A stretch of 64,000 nucleotides of DNA from Bin87 sp965203195. GTDB lineage: Bacteria; Chloroflexota; Dehalococcoidia; Lucifugimonadales; UBA3495. The first letter of the stretch is position 1. Every line of letters begins with the position of its first letter. Shown in pieces: positions 16,227 through 25,184 of this stretch. The notes under the pieces were generated by a model. The model saw only the letters and a list, made by a program, of their open reading frames with translations, had not been told where the DNA came from and made no database searches. The DNA lies in NCBI GenBank assembly GCA_965203195.1, contig OZ241860.1, forward strand, positions 3,100,001 through 3,164,000, in the 5' to 3' direction. The position numbers and the translations under genes are program-made.

Positions 16227-17435
16227 TCAACTTTCCCTGATTGCCGTCCCGCCGGCCACCCTGAAGTAGGCGGCGCTGTCCCCCAGCCCGGCGCGCGTCA
16301 GCTCCACATCGGTGGTGGTCAGCAGAGTTTGCCCGTACCCGGCCGCTTTCCGCAAGACCCGTTCCCGGCGCCCCGCGTCCATTTCGGAGCACACATCGTC
16401 CAGCAGAATGATGGGGGCATCCTGCCGCGCCTCCGCCAGATAGCCGGCTTCCGCCAGCCGCAGCGCCAGCGCCATCGTGCGCGCCTCCCCCCGCGACGCA
16501 AAGGCGCCGGCGTCCAGCCCGTCGGCGAATATGGCGAAATCATCCCGGTGCGGGCCGGCGGCCGTAGTGGCGCTGGCCTGTTCCCGCGCCGCCCGCTGCC
16601 GCAGGAGATGCCGGAAACCCTCAGCCGTTTCCTCCAGCGTTGCCCCGACCGGAACGCTGGGTCGGTAGGACAGCGACAGCGTGGCCGCCGGCGCCGCCAG
16701 TTCCCGGTAGTGCCCCCGGCCCAGCTCCCCAAGCTGCGCCACGACGCCGGCGCGCGTCATCGTCACCAGCGCCCCCGACTCCACCAGCCGGTCGTCCCAA
16801 TACTGCAATTCCTCCGCATCAACATGGCCCTCGCGCCGCCGCCGGAGCAGCCCGTTGCGGTTCCGCAGCGCCGCCTGGTAGCGCTGCAACGCCGTCAGAT
16901 AGCTGCGCTGCGCCTGGCAAATCAGCACATCCAGGTAACGCCGCCGCCGCGCCGGTGCCCCCAGCGCCAGCTCCAGGTCGTCCACGGAGAACAGAATAGC
17001 GCCAATGCGCCCCACCAGCCCGGCGGCGGTGACCGCCTGGCGGTTGACCCGTATCTGCTTGCTTACGGGGGGCAAAGCCGACGGAGCGCCGGCAGCAGCG
17101 GCAGCGCCGCCGCCACCGTCATCGTCACCCGCCGCCGGCGCGCTTGCCGCCGCCGGCAGGTAGCCAATCACCGCCGTAATGCTCTGCCCGCCGCAGTCGG
17201 CAACGCCGGTGATATAGGCGGCTTCCCTCCTGCGCGCGGCGTCAAAATGAACCACTTCCCGTTCCCGCTCGGCGCGGAAAGACCGCCCGATGGCCAGGGT
17301 GTAGGCCGCTTCCAGCAGGGCCGTCTTGCCTTGGGCGTTCTGCCCGTGGCACACGGACACGCCGGCCGGCAGCGCAAGCTCCGCTTCCCGGAAATTGCGG
17401 TAGTTGGCGAGGGTCAGGCGCGACAGATAAGCCAA
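16227..17435 (-). CDS. recF: DNA replication/repair protein RecF
   Basis: A 402-aa SMC-like ATPase that loads RecA at gaps. Walker A is GQNAQGKT (residues 31-38), the ABC signature region is FASRGEARTMALALRL, and Walker B is PIILLDDVCSEMD. Residues about 95-119 are an Ala/Gly/Asp-rich insertion not usual for RecF. It is not next to dnaA, dnaN or gyrB, its usual partners; here it precedes the sirtuin and follows two von Willebrand A genes. Confidence 0.95.
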   Translation of the reverse strand: MAYLSRLTLANYRNFREAELALPAGVSVCHGQNAQGKTALLEAAYTLAIGRSFRAEREREVVHFDAARRREAAYITGVADCGGQSITAVIGYLPAAASAPAAGDDDGGGGAAAAAGAPSALPPVSKQIRVNRQAVTAAGLVGRIGAILFSVDDLELALGAPARRRRYLDVLICQAQRSYLTALQRYQAALRNRNGLLRRRREGHVDAEELQYWDDRLVESGALVTMTRAGVVAQLGELGRGHYRELAAPAATLSLSYRPSVPVGATLEETAEGFRHLLRQRAAREQASATTAAGPHRDDFAIFADGLDAGAFASRGEARTMALALRLAEAGYLAEARQDAPIILLDDVCSEMDAGRRERVLRKAAGYGQTLLTTTDVELTRAGLGDSAAYFRVAGGTAIRES

Positions 17436-17459
17436 CTCAAACCGGCCCGTCTGCGGAGG

Positions 17460-18344
17460 CTACTGGCGCCCCGCATACTGGTACTTTCCGCCCGTTGCCG
17501 CGGCCGCCAGCATCAGCCACTCGTGGCGGTCGCGCCGGCCGTAGCCGATGGTGTGGACGGTTACAGAACTTTCAGCCAGTTGCGCCAGCAACTGGTCGGG
17601 GTCGGTTTCGCTGTATATGCCCTTGCAGATCCGGCGTGGGCTGCCATCCCGCATACCCGGCAGGTCATCGCAGGGCAGCGGGTCGCTGCTGACGCCGACG
17701 CAGAGACCGGTGCCGGCGGTTTCACCGGGGCGGGCGGGGCGGCATTCCCCAACTCCGCCGTCAATGCCATCGGACAGGATAACCAGAACATTGTCCCCGC
17801 CATCATCATTGCCCTCGGCAGGCATCTGCCGGAGCGCTGCTTTCACAGCATCGTAGATGAACGATCCACCGCCGTCTGACGGGGCCAGGCCGTTGGCGGC
17901 TACCAGCCAGTTATCTTGCGCCTCCGGGGTGTCCAGCGGGGCCAGCTCAATGACACTTATCGGTTCTCGACTTTCGCCGCCCAAAGTAAGCAGGGCGGCG
18001 CGGCTGCCGCTCGCAACCGCCGCCCCGGCCGGGCCCGATTCGTCCAGCGCCAGCATTGACAGCGCCCGTCGCACCTCCTCCAAATGGCCGCTTGCCTCAA
18101 TACTGCCGCTGATGTCCACCAGATACATCGTATCGGCGCCCGGCGCGAAAGCCTCCGACACCGCATCGGCGAAGGTGGCGGCCGGCGGCGCCTCGGCCCG
18201 GGCCTCATCCTCATCGCCGGCCCGGTACTGCCAGACCCCGACCACCGCGCCCATCCCCAGCAGGCCGGCCACGCCCAGTGCCACCACCAGCCACCAGCGA
18301 AAACGCCGGGGCGGTTCGCCATAGCTGATGTAATAGGCAACCAT
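17460..18344 (-). CDS. Membrane-anchored von Willebrand factor A protein (1)
   Basis: A 294-aa protein with a short cytoplasmic N-terminus (AYYISYGEPPRRF), one membrane helix (about residues 17-39) and an extracytoplasmic vWA domain. The metal-ion adhesion site reads DISGS (77-81), and LVILSDG supplies the later Asp. Before the last strand, four cysteines form two spaced pairs (ECRPARPGETAGTGLC and CDDLPGMRDGSPRRIC). The upstream gene at 18393-19499 is a diverged paralog sharing the N-terminal YYxSYGxPPR motif. Confidence 0.85.
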   Translation of the reverse strand: MVAYYISYGEPPRRFRWWLVVALGVAGLLGMGAVVGVWQYRAGDEDEARAEAPPAATFADAVSEAFAPGADTMYLVDISGSIEASGHLEEVRRALSMLALDESGPAGAAVASGSRAALLTLGGESREPISVIELAPLDTPEAQDNWLVAANGLAPSDGGGSFIYDAVKAALRQMPAEGNDDGGDNVLVILSDGIDGGVGECRPARPGETAGTGLCVGVSSDPLPCDDLPGMRDGSPRRICKGIYSETDPDQLLAQLAESSVTVHTIGYGRRDRHEWLMLAAAATGGKYQYAGRQ

Positions 18345-18392
18345 AAAACCACCAGAATGCCGCCCGATGAACGGCGCCCCGCGCCGGCTAGA

Positions 18393-19499
18393 TTACGGGG
18401 ATTCGCAACCCCTTGCGGAGCAGTAAATGTACTCGCCGTTGCCGGCCGCCGCCAGCAGCCGCAGGAATTCATGGTACTCTCTGTCGCCCAGCCCAATGAC
18501 ATGGACGCGCAGATTGGGAACCGGGCTGTCGGCAATCATAGCCAGCAGTTCCTCTTCGGTGGTTTTGCTATGCAGTTCGGCGCAGGCTTTGCCGGGCGCC
18601 GCCCCCAGCTCCGGCGGGCATGAGACGATGTCTTCCTGGTTGAACGGCAGGTAGTCGACCACCCTGTCGTAACAAACAGCGCCCGGGCCGTCCAGCTCCG
18701 GCGGGCAGGGAAAGAGGTCATCCCTGTGAACCGGAGTATAAGGAAAGGCAGCATCGCCGGCTTCAGGGTTGGGGATGCAAACCAATCCGGGTGCACCGGC
18801 AACGTCCGGCGGACAGGCAGCTAGTTGTTCCAGAGTGGTAGCGAAAGTTTCCGGCATCGGGCCGCAAACATCGCCGGAATCCGCTAGGACTTCGGGAGGA
18901 CAAGGCCCGATAGCATCAATATCGGAGATAGCGTAGCCACCATCCTGTCCGTCAGTAATCAGAATGATGGCTTTGCCGTTGTCGAGGTCAAGGTCGACCA
19001 AATTATTATGCGCGTCGGCAACCGCATCATAGATATAAGATGGACGGTTTTGCGGCCTCAGCTCATTTACTGCGTTCAGCCATTCCCGCTCTGCCTTTGC
19101 GGCGTCCTGCTCAAATTCAAGGGATGACGGGCCTTCGGAGCCGTCCGTAAATGGTACCAGCCGGACATTGCTGTACATCTGCTGGTCTCCATTGGAAAGG
19201 GCCATCAGGGCCTTTGGAATCTCCTGTAAATTGAACTCCGGCGCGGTGATGCTGTTGTCAACCATAAAGTAGGTGGTGTCACCTTCCCGGTGCAGCTCGG
19301 ACAGCTCTGCTCCCAAGCCGCCAGGCGCGTTGGCTACGGGAGCCGGGTTGCCACCACCCGACGCCAGTTCATAAATGCCGTACCCAATGCCGGCCGCCAG
19401 CGCCACCGCCAGCATCAGAAGCAGCCCCAGCAGCAGGTAGCGCCAGAGCGGCGGGCGCGGCGGTTTTCCGTAGCTGACGTAGTAGTAAGTGGTAGTCAT
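18393..19499 (-). CDS. Membrane-anchored von Willebrand factor A protein (2) with paired-Cys repeats
   Basis: A 368-aa paralog of the preceding protein: N-terminal YYYVSYGKPPR, a membrane helix at about 18-42, then a vWA domain with a variant metal site DNSIT (81-85) and IILITDGQDGG. An extra block at residues 198-306 holds four copies of a CPPEL...G..C unit (Cys200/212, 229/241, 265/276, 294/306), each probably one disulfide loop. No such block is known to me in standard vWA proteins. It may bind a surface partner; the function is unknown. Confidence 0.85.
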   Translation of the reverse strand: MTTTYYYVSYGKPPRPPLWRYLLLGLLLMLAVALAAGIGYGIYELASGGGNPAPVANAPGGLGAELSELHREGDTTYFMVDNSITAPEFNLQEIPKALMALSNGDQQMYSNVRLVPFTDGSEGPSSLEFEQDAAKAEREWLNAVNELRPQNRPSYIYDAVADAHNNLVDLDLDNGKAIILITDGQDGGYAISDIDAIGPCPPEVLADSGDVCGPMPETFATTLEQLAACPPDVAGAPGLVCIPNPEAGDAAFPYTPVHRDDLFPCPPELDGPGAVCYDRVVDYLPFNQEDIVSCPPELGAAPGKACAELHSKTTEEELLAMIADSPVPNLRVHVIGLGDREYHEFLRLLAAAGNGEYIYCSARGCESP

Positions 19500-19577
19500 G
19501 ACGAGCCTGCCTGTTGCCTCTGCCGGGCGGACGGATGCCGGGCGGACAGCGTGGGCGCCGCGCTGCGGCGGTGCAAA

Positions 19578-20006
19578 TCAATCATCCCGGGCGCAGCCTT
19601 CGCAGTAGCCGTAAAAATCCACCCGCTGGGATGATACCCGAAAATCGGCGCTCCGGCTGACGGCCCGTTCCAGTTCGGCCACCCGTTCCTGCCCCACATC
19701 GGCGTCCAGCACCGTGTCGCAGCCCAGGCACACCAGGTTGGCATGGGGCGAAAGGTTGGCGTCGTAGCGCGAATGTTTCGGAAAAGGCAGCTCCCGAACG
19801 ATACCCGCCTGTTCCAGCAGCCCCAGCGTAGCATACACCGTAGCCAGGGTGACATAAGGAAAAAAGGCGTGCACCCGCTCGAAAATCTCCCGAACCGTGG
19901 GATGGTCGGCGGAATTGACCACCACCTCGGCAATGGCCAGGCGCTGGGGCGTAAGGCGTATGCCCAGCGGCCGGAGCCGGGCTGCCAGCTGTTCCTGCGT
20001 AGTCAA
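19578..20006 (-). CDS. Fur-family metalloregulator
   Basis: A 142-aa regulator with the Fur winged-helix (RLTPQRLAIAEVV, then ATVYATLGLLEQAGIV) and the metal-binding dimerisation domain. The structural zinc cysteines CLGC and CEGC are present, as is the HANLVC motif. A PerR-type role is possible but cannot be told from Fur or Zur by eye. It has its own promoter, with two 14-bp direct repeats between promoter and start. Confidence 0.92.
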   Translation of the reverse strand: MTTQEQLAARLRPLGIRLTPQRLAIAEVVVNSADHPTVREIFERVHAFFPYVTLATVYATLGLLEQAGIVRELPFPKHSRYDANLSPHANLVCLGCDTVLDADVGQERVAELERAVSRSADFRVSSQRVDFYGYCEGCARDD

Positions 20007-20040
20007 AACGGGTAAGTCGGTCTGCCGGAAGGCGGCGAAA

Positions 20041-20068
20041 GTTGACGTGGTTGGGTTGACGCGGTTGG
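20041..20068. promoter_or_regulatory. Two tandem 14-bp direct repeats in the fur leader
   Basis: GTTGACGTGGTTGG (20041-20054) is followed directly by GTTGACGCGGTTGG (20055-20068), one mismatch. They lie between the predicted -10 box and the fur start, where an operator or leader element would sit. Confidence 0.55.
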
Positions 20069-20076
20069 ATAGACCC

Positions 20077-20106
20077 AGTATAGCACACCGGCCGCGCTAA
20101 AAGTAA
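20077..20106 (-). promoter_or_regulatory. Promoter of the fur-type gene
   Basis: Minus strand TTACTT (20106-20101), 18 bp, TATACT (20082-20077). The -35 box overlaps the T tract of the upstream terminator. Confidence 0.6.
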
Positions 20107-20137
20107 ATGGGCGGGTTGGCCGGCAACCAACCCGCCC
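20100..20137 (-). terminator. Rho-independent terminator after the NHL gene
   Basis: Arms GGGCGGGTTGG at 20109-20119 and CCAACCCGCCC at 20127-20137 make an 11-bp GC-rich stem with a 7-nt loop. On the minus strand it is followed by ATTTACTTTTAGC. It lies 86 nt after the NHL stop codon. Confidence 0.8.
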
Positions 20138-20222
20138 ACTGCCTCGTTGCCCGATGCGCCGCCACGCGCCGGGCAACAGCTCGCCGCGTAGCTGAACCGG
20201 CCGGCCGCCGTAAGCAGCGGGA

Positions 20223-21302
20223 TTACAGACGCCCGCCGCCGCCCACCACGCGCTCGTTGACGCCGTAGAAAACGGGCATCTGCTTGCGGAAAACCTGAAT
20301 GCGGGAACGGGCCGTTTCCACCACGAAAATGCGCCCTTCCGCGTCGCATTCCACGGCAATAGGCCCCCAGAACAGCTTTTCCCGGTCCAGGCCCTGGGCG
20401 ATTTTGCGCTCCTCCCACATCTCGGGGTTGGCGTCCAGTTTGCCCTTGCCCCACTGCGAAACGGTAGCCTCGCCGTAAGTCATCCCCGCGTAATCCCCGT
20501 TGGGATGAAACGCCTGCATCCGGTCGTTATTCCAGTCGGCCACATAGATGGCGCCGTCCCGGTCCACCGCCACATCCGTAGGCCGGTTGAACTGGCCCGG
20601 GCCGTCCCCGCTGGCGCCGAACTGCATCAGAAAGCGGCCCTCGGCGGTGAACTTCTGGATCCGGTCGTTGCGCCAGTCGGCCACATAAACATTCCCGGCG
20701 CCATCCGTCTCAATGCCGTAGGGCATATTGAACTGGCCCGGGCCGCTGCCGAATTCGCCCCACTGCCCCAAGTATTCGCCCGCGGCGGTCAGCATCTGCA
20801 CCCGGTGATTGCCGCTGTCCACCAGATACAGCGTATCGTCCTTGCCGAACACCAGGCCGCTGGGCTTGTTCCACTGCCCGTCCCCGTCGCCGGGCCGTTC
20901 CCACTTGGCCAGATATTCCCCGTCGGGCGAGTAGATGCTGACGCGGTCCAGGTACTCGTCCGCCAGATACACATTGCCGTCCGGCCCCACCGCGATGGCC
21001 GTCGGCCAGATGATGGCCCCGTCGGTGGACACCGCTTCGCCGTCGCCCTGCTCAAAGACGCCCTTGGCGAACTCGCCAATGAACTCCTCGTCCACGGTGC
21101 ACATAGTGATGCGCTTGCCATCGGGACGGTAGTCATAGGAGCGGCTGGCGACATACATAATGTTGTCCTCGCCGCGCGCCATGGCCGTGGGGTTGCGGAA
21201 GCCCGGCCCGGAAAACTCCGCCCGCCCGATGGTATGGCTGTACTGCAAGGCAATGCCCAGGGTTGGCATCGCCGCGCTGCTGCGTTCAATAGTGGTGGTC
21301 AT
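20223..21302 (-). CDS. NHL-repeat beta-propeller protein
   Basis: A 359-aa protein made almost wholly of NHL repeats of the type GPGQFNMPYGIETDGAGNVY, VADWRNDRIQKF. About six can be counted, enough for one propeller. No signal peptide is visible, so it may be cytoplasmic or use an unrecognised route. It ends the transcription unit containing DUF1501, a membrane protein, a lipoprotein and DUF1800, and is followed by a clear terminator. Confidence 0.9.
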   Translation of the reverse strand: MTTTIERSSAAMPTLGIALQYSHTIGRAEFSGPGFRNPTAMARGEDNIMYVASRSYDYRPDGKRITMCTVDEEFIGEFAKGVFEQGDGEAVSTDGAIIWPTAIAVGPDGNVYLADEYLDRVSIYSPDGEYLAKWERPGDGDGQWNKPSGLVFGKDDTLYLVDSGNHRVQMLTAAGEYLGQWGEFGSGPGQFNMPYGIETDGAGNVYVADWRNDRIQKFTAEGRFLMQFGASGDGPGQFNRPTDVAVDRDGAIYVADWNNDRMQAFHPNGDYAGMTYGEATVSQWGKGKLDANPEMWEERKIAQGLDREKLFWGPIAVECDAEGRIFVVETARSRIQVFRKQMPVFYGVNERVVGGGGRL

Positions 21303-21524
21303 AAGGTTTCCTCCCTTCCTGCGGGCGACAGACGGCGGACGGTGAGCAGCGGCTGGTAGGCAGTGTCTGGTAGGTAGCAGATGGTAGGCAGCGGGCGGCG
21401 CGCCCGGACGCCGGGTTGCCGGCGCGCCGGGCCATGTCCGCCTGCCGACCGCCGCTCACGGAACGCCGCTCACGGAACGCTGGTAATGGAACGCCGCTCA
21501 CTGCTGGCCGGTTGCCGGGCATTG

Positions 21525-22658
21525 TTAGACGAAGCTGAACTTCTCAAAAGACCCGTTGACCAGCGGCTGGGCGTCCAGGCCCATCCAGTTCTCCAGCAGG
21601 TCGGTGTAGATGCTGCGGAAATCGTTGTTGAAATGCAGGTCGCCTTCCAGCAGCTTGTCCTCCTCCAGCGAGGGGTACTGGCCGTACAGACCGCCCTTCA
21701 CATTGTCGCCAATGACAAAAGCCACGCCCCCGCTGCCGTGGTCGGTGCCGCTGCCGTTGTCGTGCACCCGGCGTCCGAACTCGGTGAACACCAGCAGGGT
21801 CACATTGTCGCTGGCGTTGTGTTCCCGCAGGTCGTCCATAAAATCGGCCACCGCGTTGGAAGTGTCCGTCCACAGCTTGGCGTGGGCCGCCAGTTCGCCC
21901 GCGTGGGTGTCAAAGCTGTTGTAGGGCGCCGTGGTGTACAGAATGCGCGTGCCGAAGCCGGCCAGATGCACCTGGGCAATGTTCTTCATATACTGCCCCA
22001 CCACATCGCCGCCGTACTCCACGCTGGAGCTGTACATTTCGGGGGCCGTGCTGAGAATGTCGGCCCCCTTCAGGGCGTCCATCCCCGTCTGGGACAGGTA
22101 GTCCACTACGGCGCTGCGCCCGATGGTGGGCGAGTAAATCTTGGAGAAAATGTCCAGGGCGTCGCTGCGCTGGGCTTCGGCTTCAATCCCGGTGAGCACG
22201 CCGTAGGTCGCCAGGTTGCCCACGGAGGCCACGGGAACGCCGGGGGCGGCCAGGGCCCGGGGCAGTCCCCGCCCGAAATTGACGCCGGTCAGCACATTTT
22301 CCTTGTGCGGGTCCAGCTCGCGGATGGCGCGGCCCAGCCAGCCCTCCGTGCCCTGCTTGTCCGGCTCGCAGGTATGCCAGATGTCCATGCTGCGGAAGTG
22401 GCTCCGGTTCGGGTTGCCGTACCCCACCCCCTGGATGACGGCAACCTTGCCTTCATCGTACAGCCGCTTCATCGGCCCCATATTGGGATTGAAACCCACA
22501 TAGCCGTCCAGGTCCAGCGCCTGGCCTTCGGGCACCCGCACCGAGGGCCGGTTGTCGTAATACAGCGGGTCGCCGTGAGGCACCAGCGTGTTGAGAGCGT
22601 CATTGCCCCCGGAGAGCTGGAGCACCACCAGCACCGGGTCTTTCTGGGTAGCAGTCAT
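21525..22658 (-). CDS. DUF1501 family protein
   Basis: A 377-aa protein of the DUF1501 family, related to sulfatases and alkaline phosphatases. It shows VLQLSGGNDALNTLVPHGDP at the N-terminus and TEFGRRVHDNGSGTDHGSGG toward the C-terminus. Family members usually carry a twin-arginine signal; here the start (MTATQKDPVLVVLQL, GGAG upstream) has none. It is encoded in the same direction as DUF1800, its usual genomic partner. The substrate is unknown. Confidence 0.93.
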   Translation of the reverse strand: MTATQKDPVLVVLQLSGGNDALNTLVPHGDPLYYDNRPSVRVPEGQALDLDGYVGFNPNMGPMKRLYDEGKVAVIQGVGYGNPNRSHFRSMDIWHTCEPDKQGTEGWLGRAIRELDPHKENVLTGVNFGRGLPRALAAPGVPVASVGNLATYGVLTGIEAEAQRSDALDIFSKIYSPTIGRSAVVDYLSQTGMDALKGADILSTAPEMYSSSVEYGGDVVGQYMKNIAQVHLAGFGTRILYTTAPYNSFDTHAGELAAHAKLWTDTSNAVADFMDDLREHNASDNVTLLVFTEFGRRVHDNGSGTDHGSGGVAFVIGDNVKGGLYGQYPSLEEDKLLEGDLHFNNDFRSIYTDLLENWMGLDAQPLVNGSFEKFSFV

Positions 22659-22793
22659 TTTGATTCTCCTTGTAGTTCGGTTCGGCCTGGCAGTGCGCGC
22701 GGTCGGCTGTCGGTTATTGCTGCCGGTTATTAGGGCGGGAGGAAAGTTGCCGGGCGCTCCCTTTTCCTGCGCTTCCCGGAGCGGCGTTTCCGG

Positions 22794-23243
22794 CTAGGTC
22801 TCCAGCTTGGGCGGGGGTTCGTCGAAGGGCACGCCTTTGGCATCGGCGTCCTTCCGGCGCTGATTCCAGGCTTCCCACTCGGCGTGCTGCGCCGCGCGGC
22901 CCGCCTGCCGCGCTTTCCGTTCGCGGCTTTCAATCCAAATCCCGGCGAGTACCATTTTCGCTACCTCCACGACGGTGGGCGATGCAATCAGGGCTACCCC
23001 GCCCGCTTTCAAAATTTCGCCCGTTGCGATGTACTGAACTGCTTGCCAGCCGGCGGCGTTTTCCCTGGCCACCGCCAGGATCGTGTTGGTTACGGCCAGA
23101 TAGATGGTGATGGCGTTGAAAACGACCAGATACCACCGGGCGGCAGCTGCGGGAATGTTCGGTATGCTGATGCGGCGACCGCGCATTACTTGCCTGCCCT
23201 TGCCCACGCCATCCCGGGGCCCGCCGCTGCTCCCGGCCCTCAC
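22794..23243 (-). CDS. Small membrane protein with a PFDEPPP tail
   Basis: Unknown protein. The start is either the GTG at 23243, whose GTGA overlaps the stop of the upstream lipoprotein gene (149 aa), or the ATG at 23186 (130 aa). Two hydrophobic segments (WYLVVFNAITIYLAVTNTILAV and TGEILKAGGVALIASP) are followed by a basic helix rich in Arg/Trp and the tail ADAKGVPFDEPPP. The tail and layout match the protein at 1955-2386. It is encoded between DUF1800/lipoprotein and DUF1501. Confidence 0.7.
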   Translation of the reverse strand: MRAGSSGGPRDGVGKGRQVMRGRRISIPNIPAAAARWYLVVFNAITIYLAVTNTILAVARENAAGWQAVQYIATGEILKAGGVALIASPTVVEVAKMVLAGIWIESRERKARQAGRAAQHAEWEAWNQRRKDADAKGVPFDEPPPKLET

Positions 23244-23545
23244 CGGAAGCAGCGGTCGGACGCCCGCTCCTGCGCCAGCCCGGCGCGCAGGTCAACGCCG
23301 TCATCGCCGCGAATCAGCCCCACTATGTCCTTGGGCGCAATGTCGTCCTCGCGCATCTCCTCCCAATAGCACTCGCAGTCGCTGTTAGAACGATCCCAGC
23401 CGTAGCGGTCGGAGCAGTAAGCCAGAAACTCCTCCTCCGTGTCATCAAACAGACAGGCCGTAGCCGCAATGGCGATGACCAGCAGCAGCGCCGCGAGCAG
23501 TGGCAACCGCGGCCGGGGCCGCCCGCTACGCTGCCGGTCAATCAT
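23240..23545 (-). CDS. Small predicted lipoprotein
   Basis: A 101-aa protein from the ATG at 23545. A basic N-terminus and hydrophobic stretch (LPLLAALLLVIAIAATAC) end in a lipobox-like ATAC. The mature part is acidic, Cys-containing (CSDRYGWDRSNSDCECYW) and unrecognised. The stop codon overlaps the GTG of the next gene. A longer reading to 23698 lacks support. Confidence 0.65.
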   Translation of the reverse strand: MIDRQRSGRPRPRLPLLAALLLVIAIAATACLFDDTEEEFLAYCSDRYGWDRSNSDCECYWEEMREDDIAPKDIVGLIRGDDGVDLRAGLAQERASDRCFR

Positions 23546-23591
23546 CAGGGGCGCGGTAGGCCCGGACGGAATCCCGCCGGTCGACAGCCGG

Positions 23592-24998
23592 TTAAGCAAA
23601 CTGGTACTCCTGCGTGCTGACGATGAGTTGCAGGGTTTGGGCCACGGCCTCGGAGTATTCGGGCGTCCCCGGCGCCGGGCTGCCGTTGCTGCCGGCATAG
23701 GCGATCAGCTGCTCCCGCGTCTCCGGCGCCAGTTCGTAGGCCCCCACCAGCTCCAGGCAGCGATCCACAATGGCATCCGGGCCGGATACCTGCTCGCTCC
23801 CCAGACGGGATACGATGTCGCGGATGCCGGGCAGCCCGGTGTTCCCCACCTGGTCGGCGGCAAAGTTGATGCGCTCCACCAGCGTCCCGGAATCAATCCA
23901 CTCGGCGCCCGTGTGCCAGCCCTCCACCGTGGGCGGGTTCATCAAATCCTGCCCCATATAGCGGATGGTGTTCGCCAGCGGCTGCAAGCCCAGCTTGGGC
24001 GTGTCAAAGTCCCGCACCAGCCGCATCGTGCCGATAACCACTTCCGCCGGGCTCTTGACCTTCTCAAAACGGGCGTCCTGGAAAAAGTCGGAGTTGAACA
24101 GAACGCGCAGCATCGCCGTGATGTTGTAGCCGGAGTCGTAGTACGCCTGCTCCAGCATTGCGATGGCTTCCGGATCCCGGGGCGGCGTGTTCTGCCACGC
24201 CGGCACCTGCACCTCATCGGCCACAAAGAAGTTGTACAGGTGGCGGGAAACGAAGCGCGCGGCCGACGGCTGGCGGCAGATGATGTCCACGATGTCATCG
24301 CCGTTGAAGTTGCCCGTCTCGCCGAGGAAAGTCTTTTCCTCCTCGTCGTGGTCGTAGGGATTGTAGATGAAGCCGGACTCATAGCGCCCGTAGGGGTAGC
24401 GGGGGACGGCGTTGGTAATCGTCCAGCCGGTGTAGGCGCGGGCGGCCTCCTTCACATCGTCCTCGGAGTAGTTCGCCTGCCCGTCCATGCCCACGCCCAG
24501 CGAGAACAGCTCCAGCAGCTCCCGGCCCCAGTTTTCGTTGATGGCGCTCTTGTGGCTCATGCAGTTGTCCAGGTAGAACACCATAGCCGGATCCCGGGCC
24601 AGACCCTTCAGCAGGTCGTCAAAGTCGCCCATCCCTTTTTCCCGGAACAGATCCAGCTGCAACTGGATCTGGCGCCCGTGTTCACACTTGGAATTGCCGG
24701 TGCACAGGATGCCGTGCCAGAACAGGGCGACCTTTTCCTGCAAGGGCCGGCGCGTGTTGATCATCCGGTAGGTCCAGTACGCCTGGTTGACCTCCAGCGC
24801 GTTCATCTCTTTCCAGTCCACAAAGTGCCGTTCCAGGATGTCCATTTCCAGGTCAGGCTGGGCTTCGGGATTCAGCAGTTCCTCAACGGTGGCTTCGTAG
24901 CCGGCGGCGGCGCGCTGCTCCAGCTCGGCGTAGGCCGCGCCGAAACCGGCCCGGCGCATCAGATGCGCCATCCGGGCAATTTCCTGGCTGGTGGGCAT
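23592..24998 (-). CDS. DUF1800 family protein
   Basis: A 468-aa member of DUF1800: N-terminal RMAHLMRRAGFGAAYAELE, then LFWHGILCTGNSKCEHGRQI, the ENWGRELLELFSLGVG motif, and ARFVSRHLYNFFVAD. The family is almost always found with DUF1501, as here, and is thought to act on the cell surface; the reaction is unknown. No signal peptide is seen. It is the first gene of this group, with AAGGAGG 9 nt before its start. Confidence 0.93.
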   Translation of the reverse strand: MPTSQEIARMAHLMRRAGFGAAYAELEQRAAAGYEATVEELLNPEAQPDLEMDILERHFVDWKEMNALEVNQAYWTYRMINTRRPLQEKVALFWHGILCTGNSKCEHGRQIQLQLDLFREKGMGDFDDLLKGLARDPAMVFYLDNCMSHKSAINENWGRELLELFSLGVGMDGQANYSEDDVKEAARAYTGWTITNAVPRYPYGRYESGFIYNPYDHDEEEKTFLGETGNFNGDDIVDIICRQPSAARFVSRHLYNFFVADEVQVPAWQNTPPRDPEAIAMLEQAYYDSGYNITAMLRVLFNSDFFQDARFEKVKSPAEVVIGTMRLVRDFDTPKLGLQPLANTIRYMGQDLMNPPTVEGWHTGAEWIDSGTLVERINFAADQVGNTGLPGIRDIVSRLGSEQVSGPDAIVDRCLELVGAYELAPETREQLIAYAGSNGSPAPGTPEYSEAVAQTLQLIVSTQEYQFA

Positions 24999-25184
24999 AG
25001 GGTGTACCTCCTTAAGAGCAATTAGCGGGCGGTTATGACCGATTTCGTTCCCGAAACCCGCAACGCTGGCGGATACCGCCGCGCAGACGCGGCGCGCGCA
25101 TCCTCGCCCGGCGATAGGAACCTCGCCAGCGCATAGTACCCGCCGGCGGTTTGGGGTGTCAAGGATACCGCCGGAAAGGTATTT

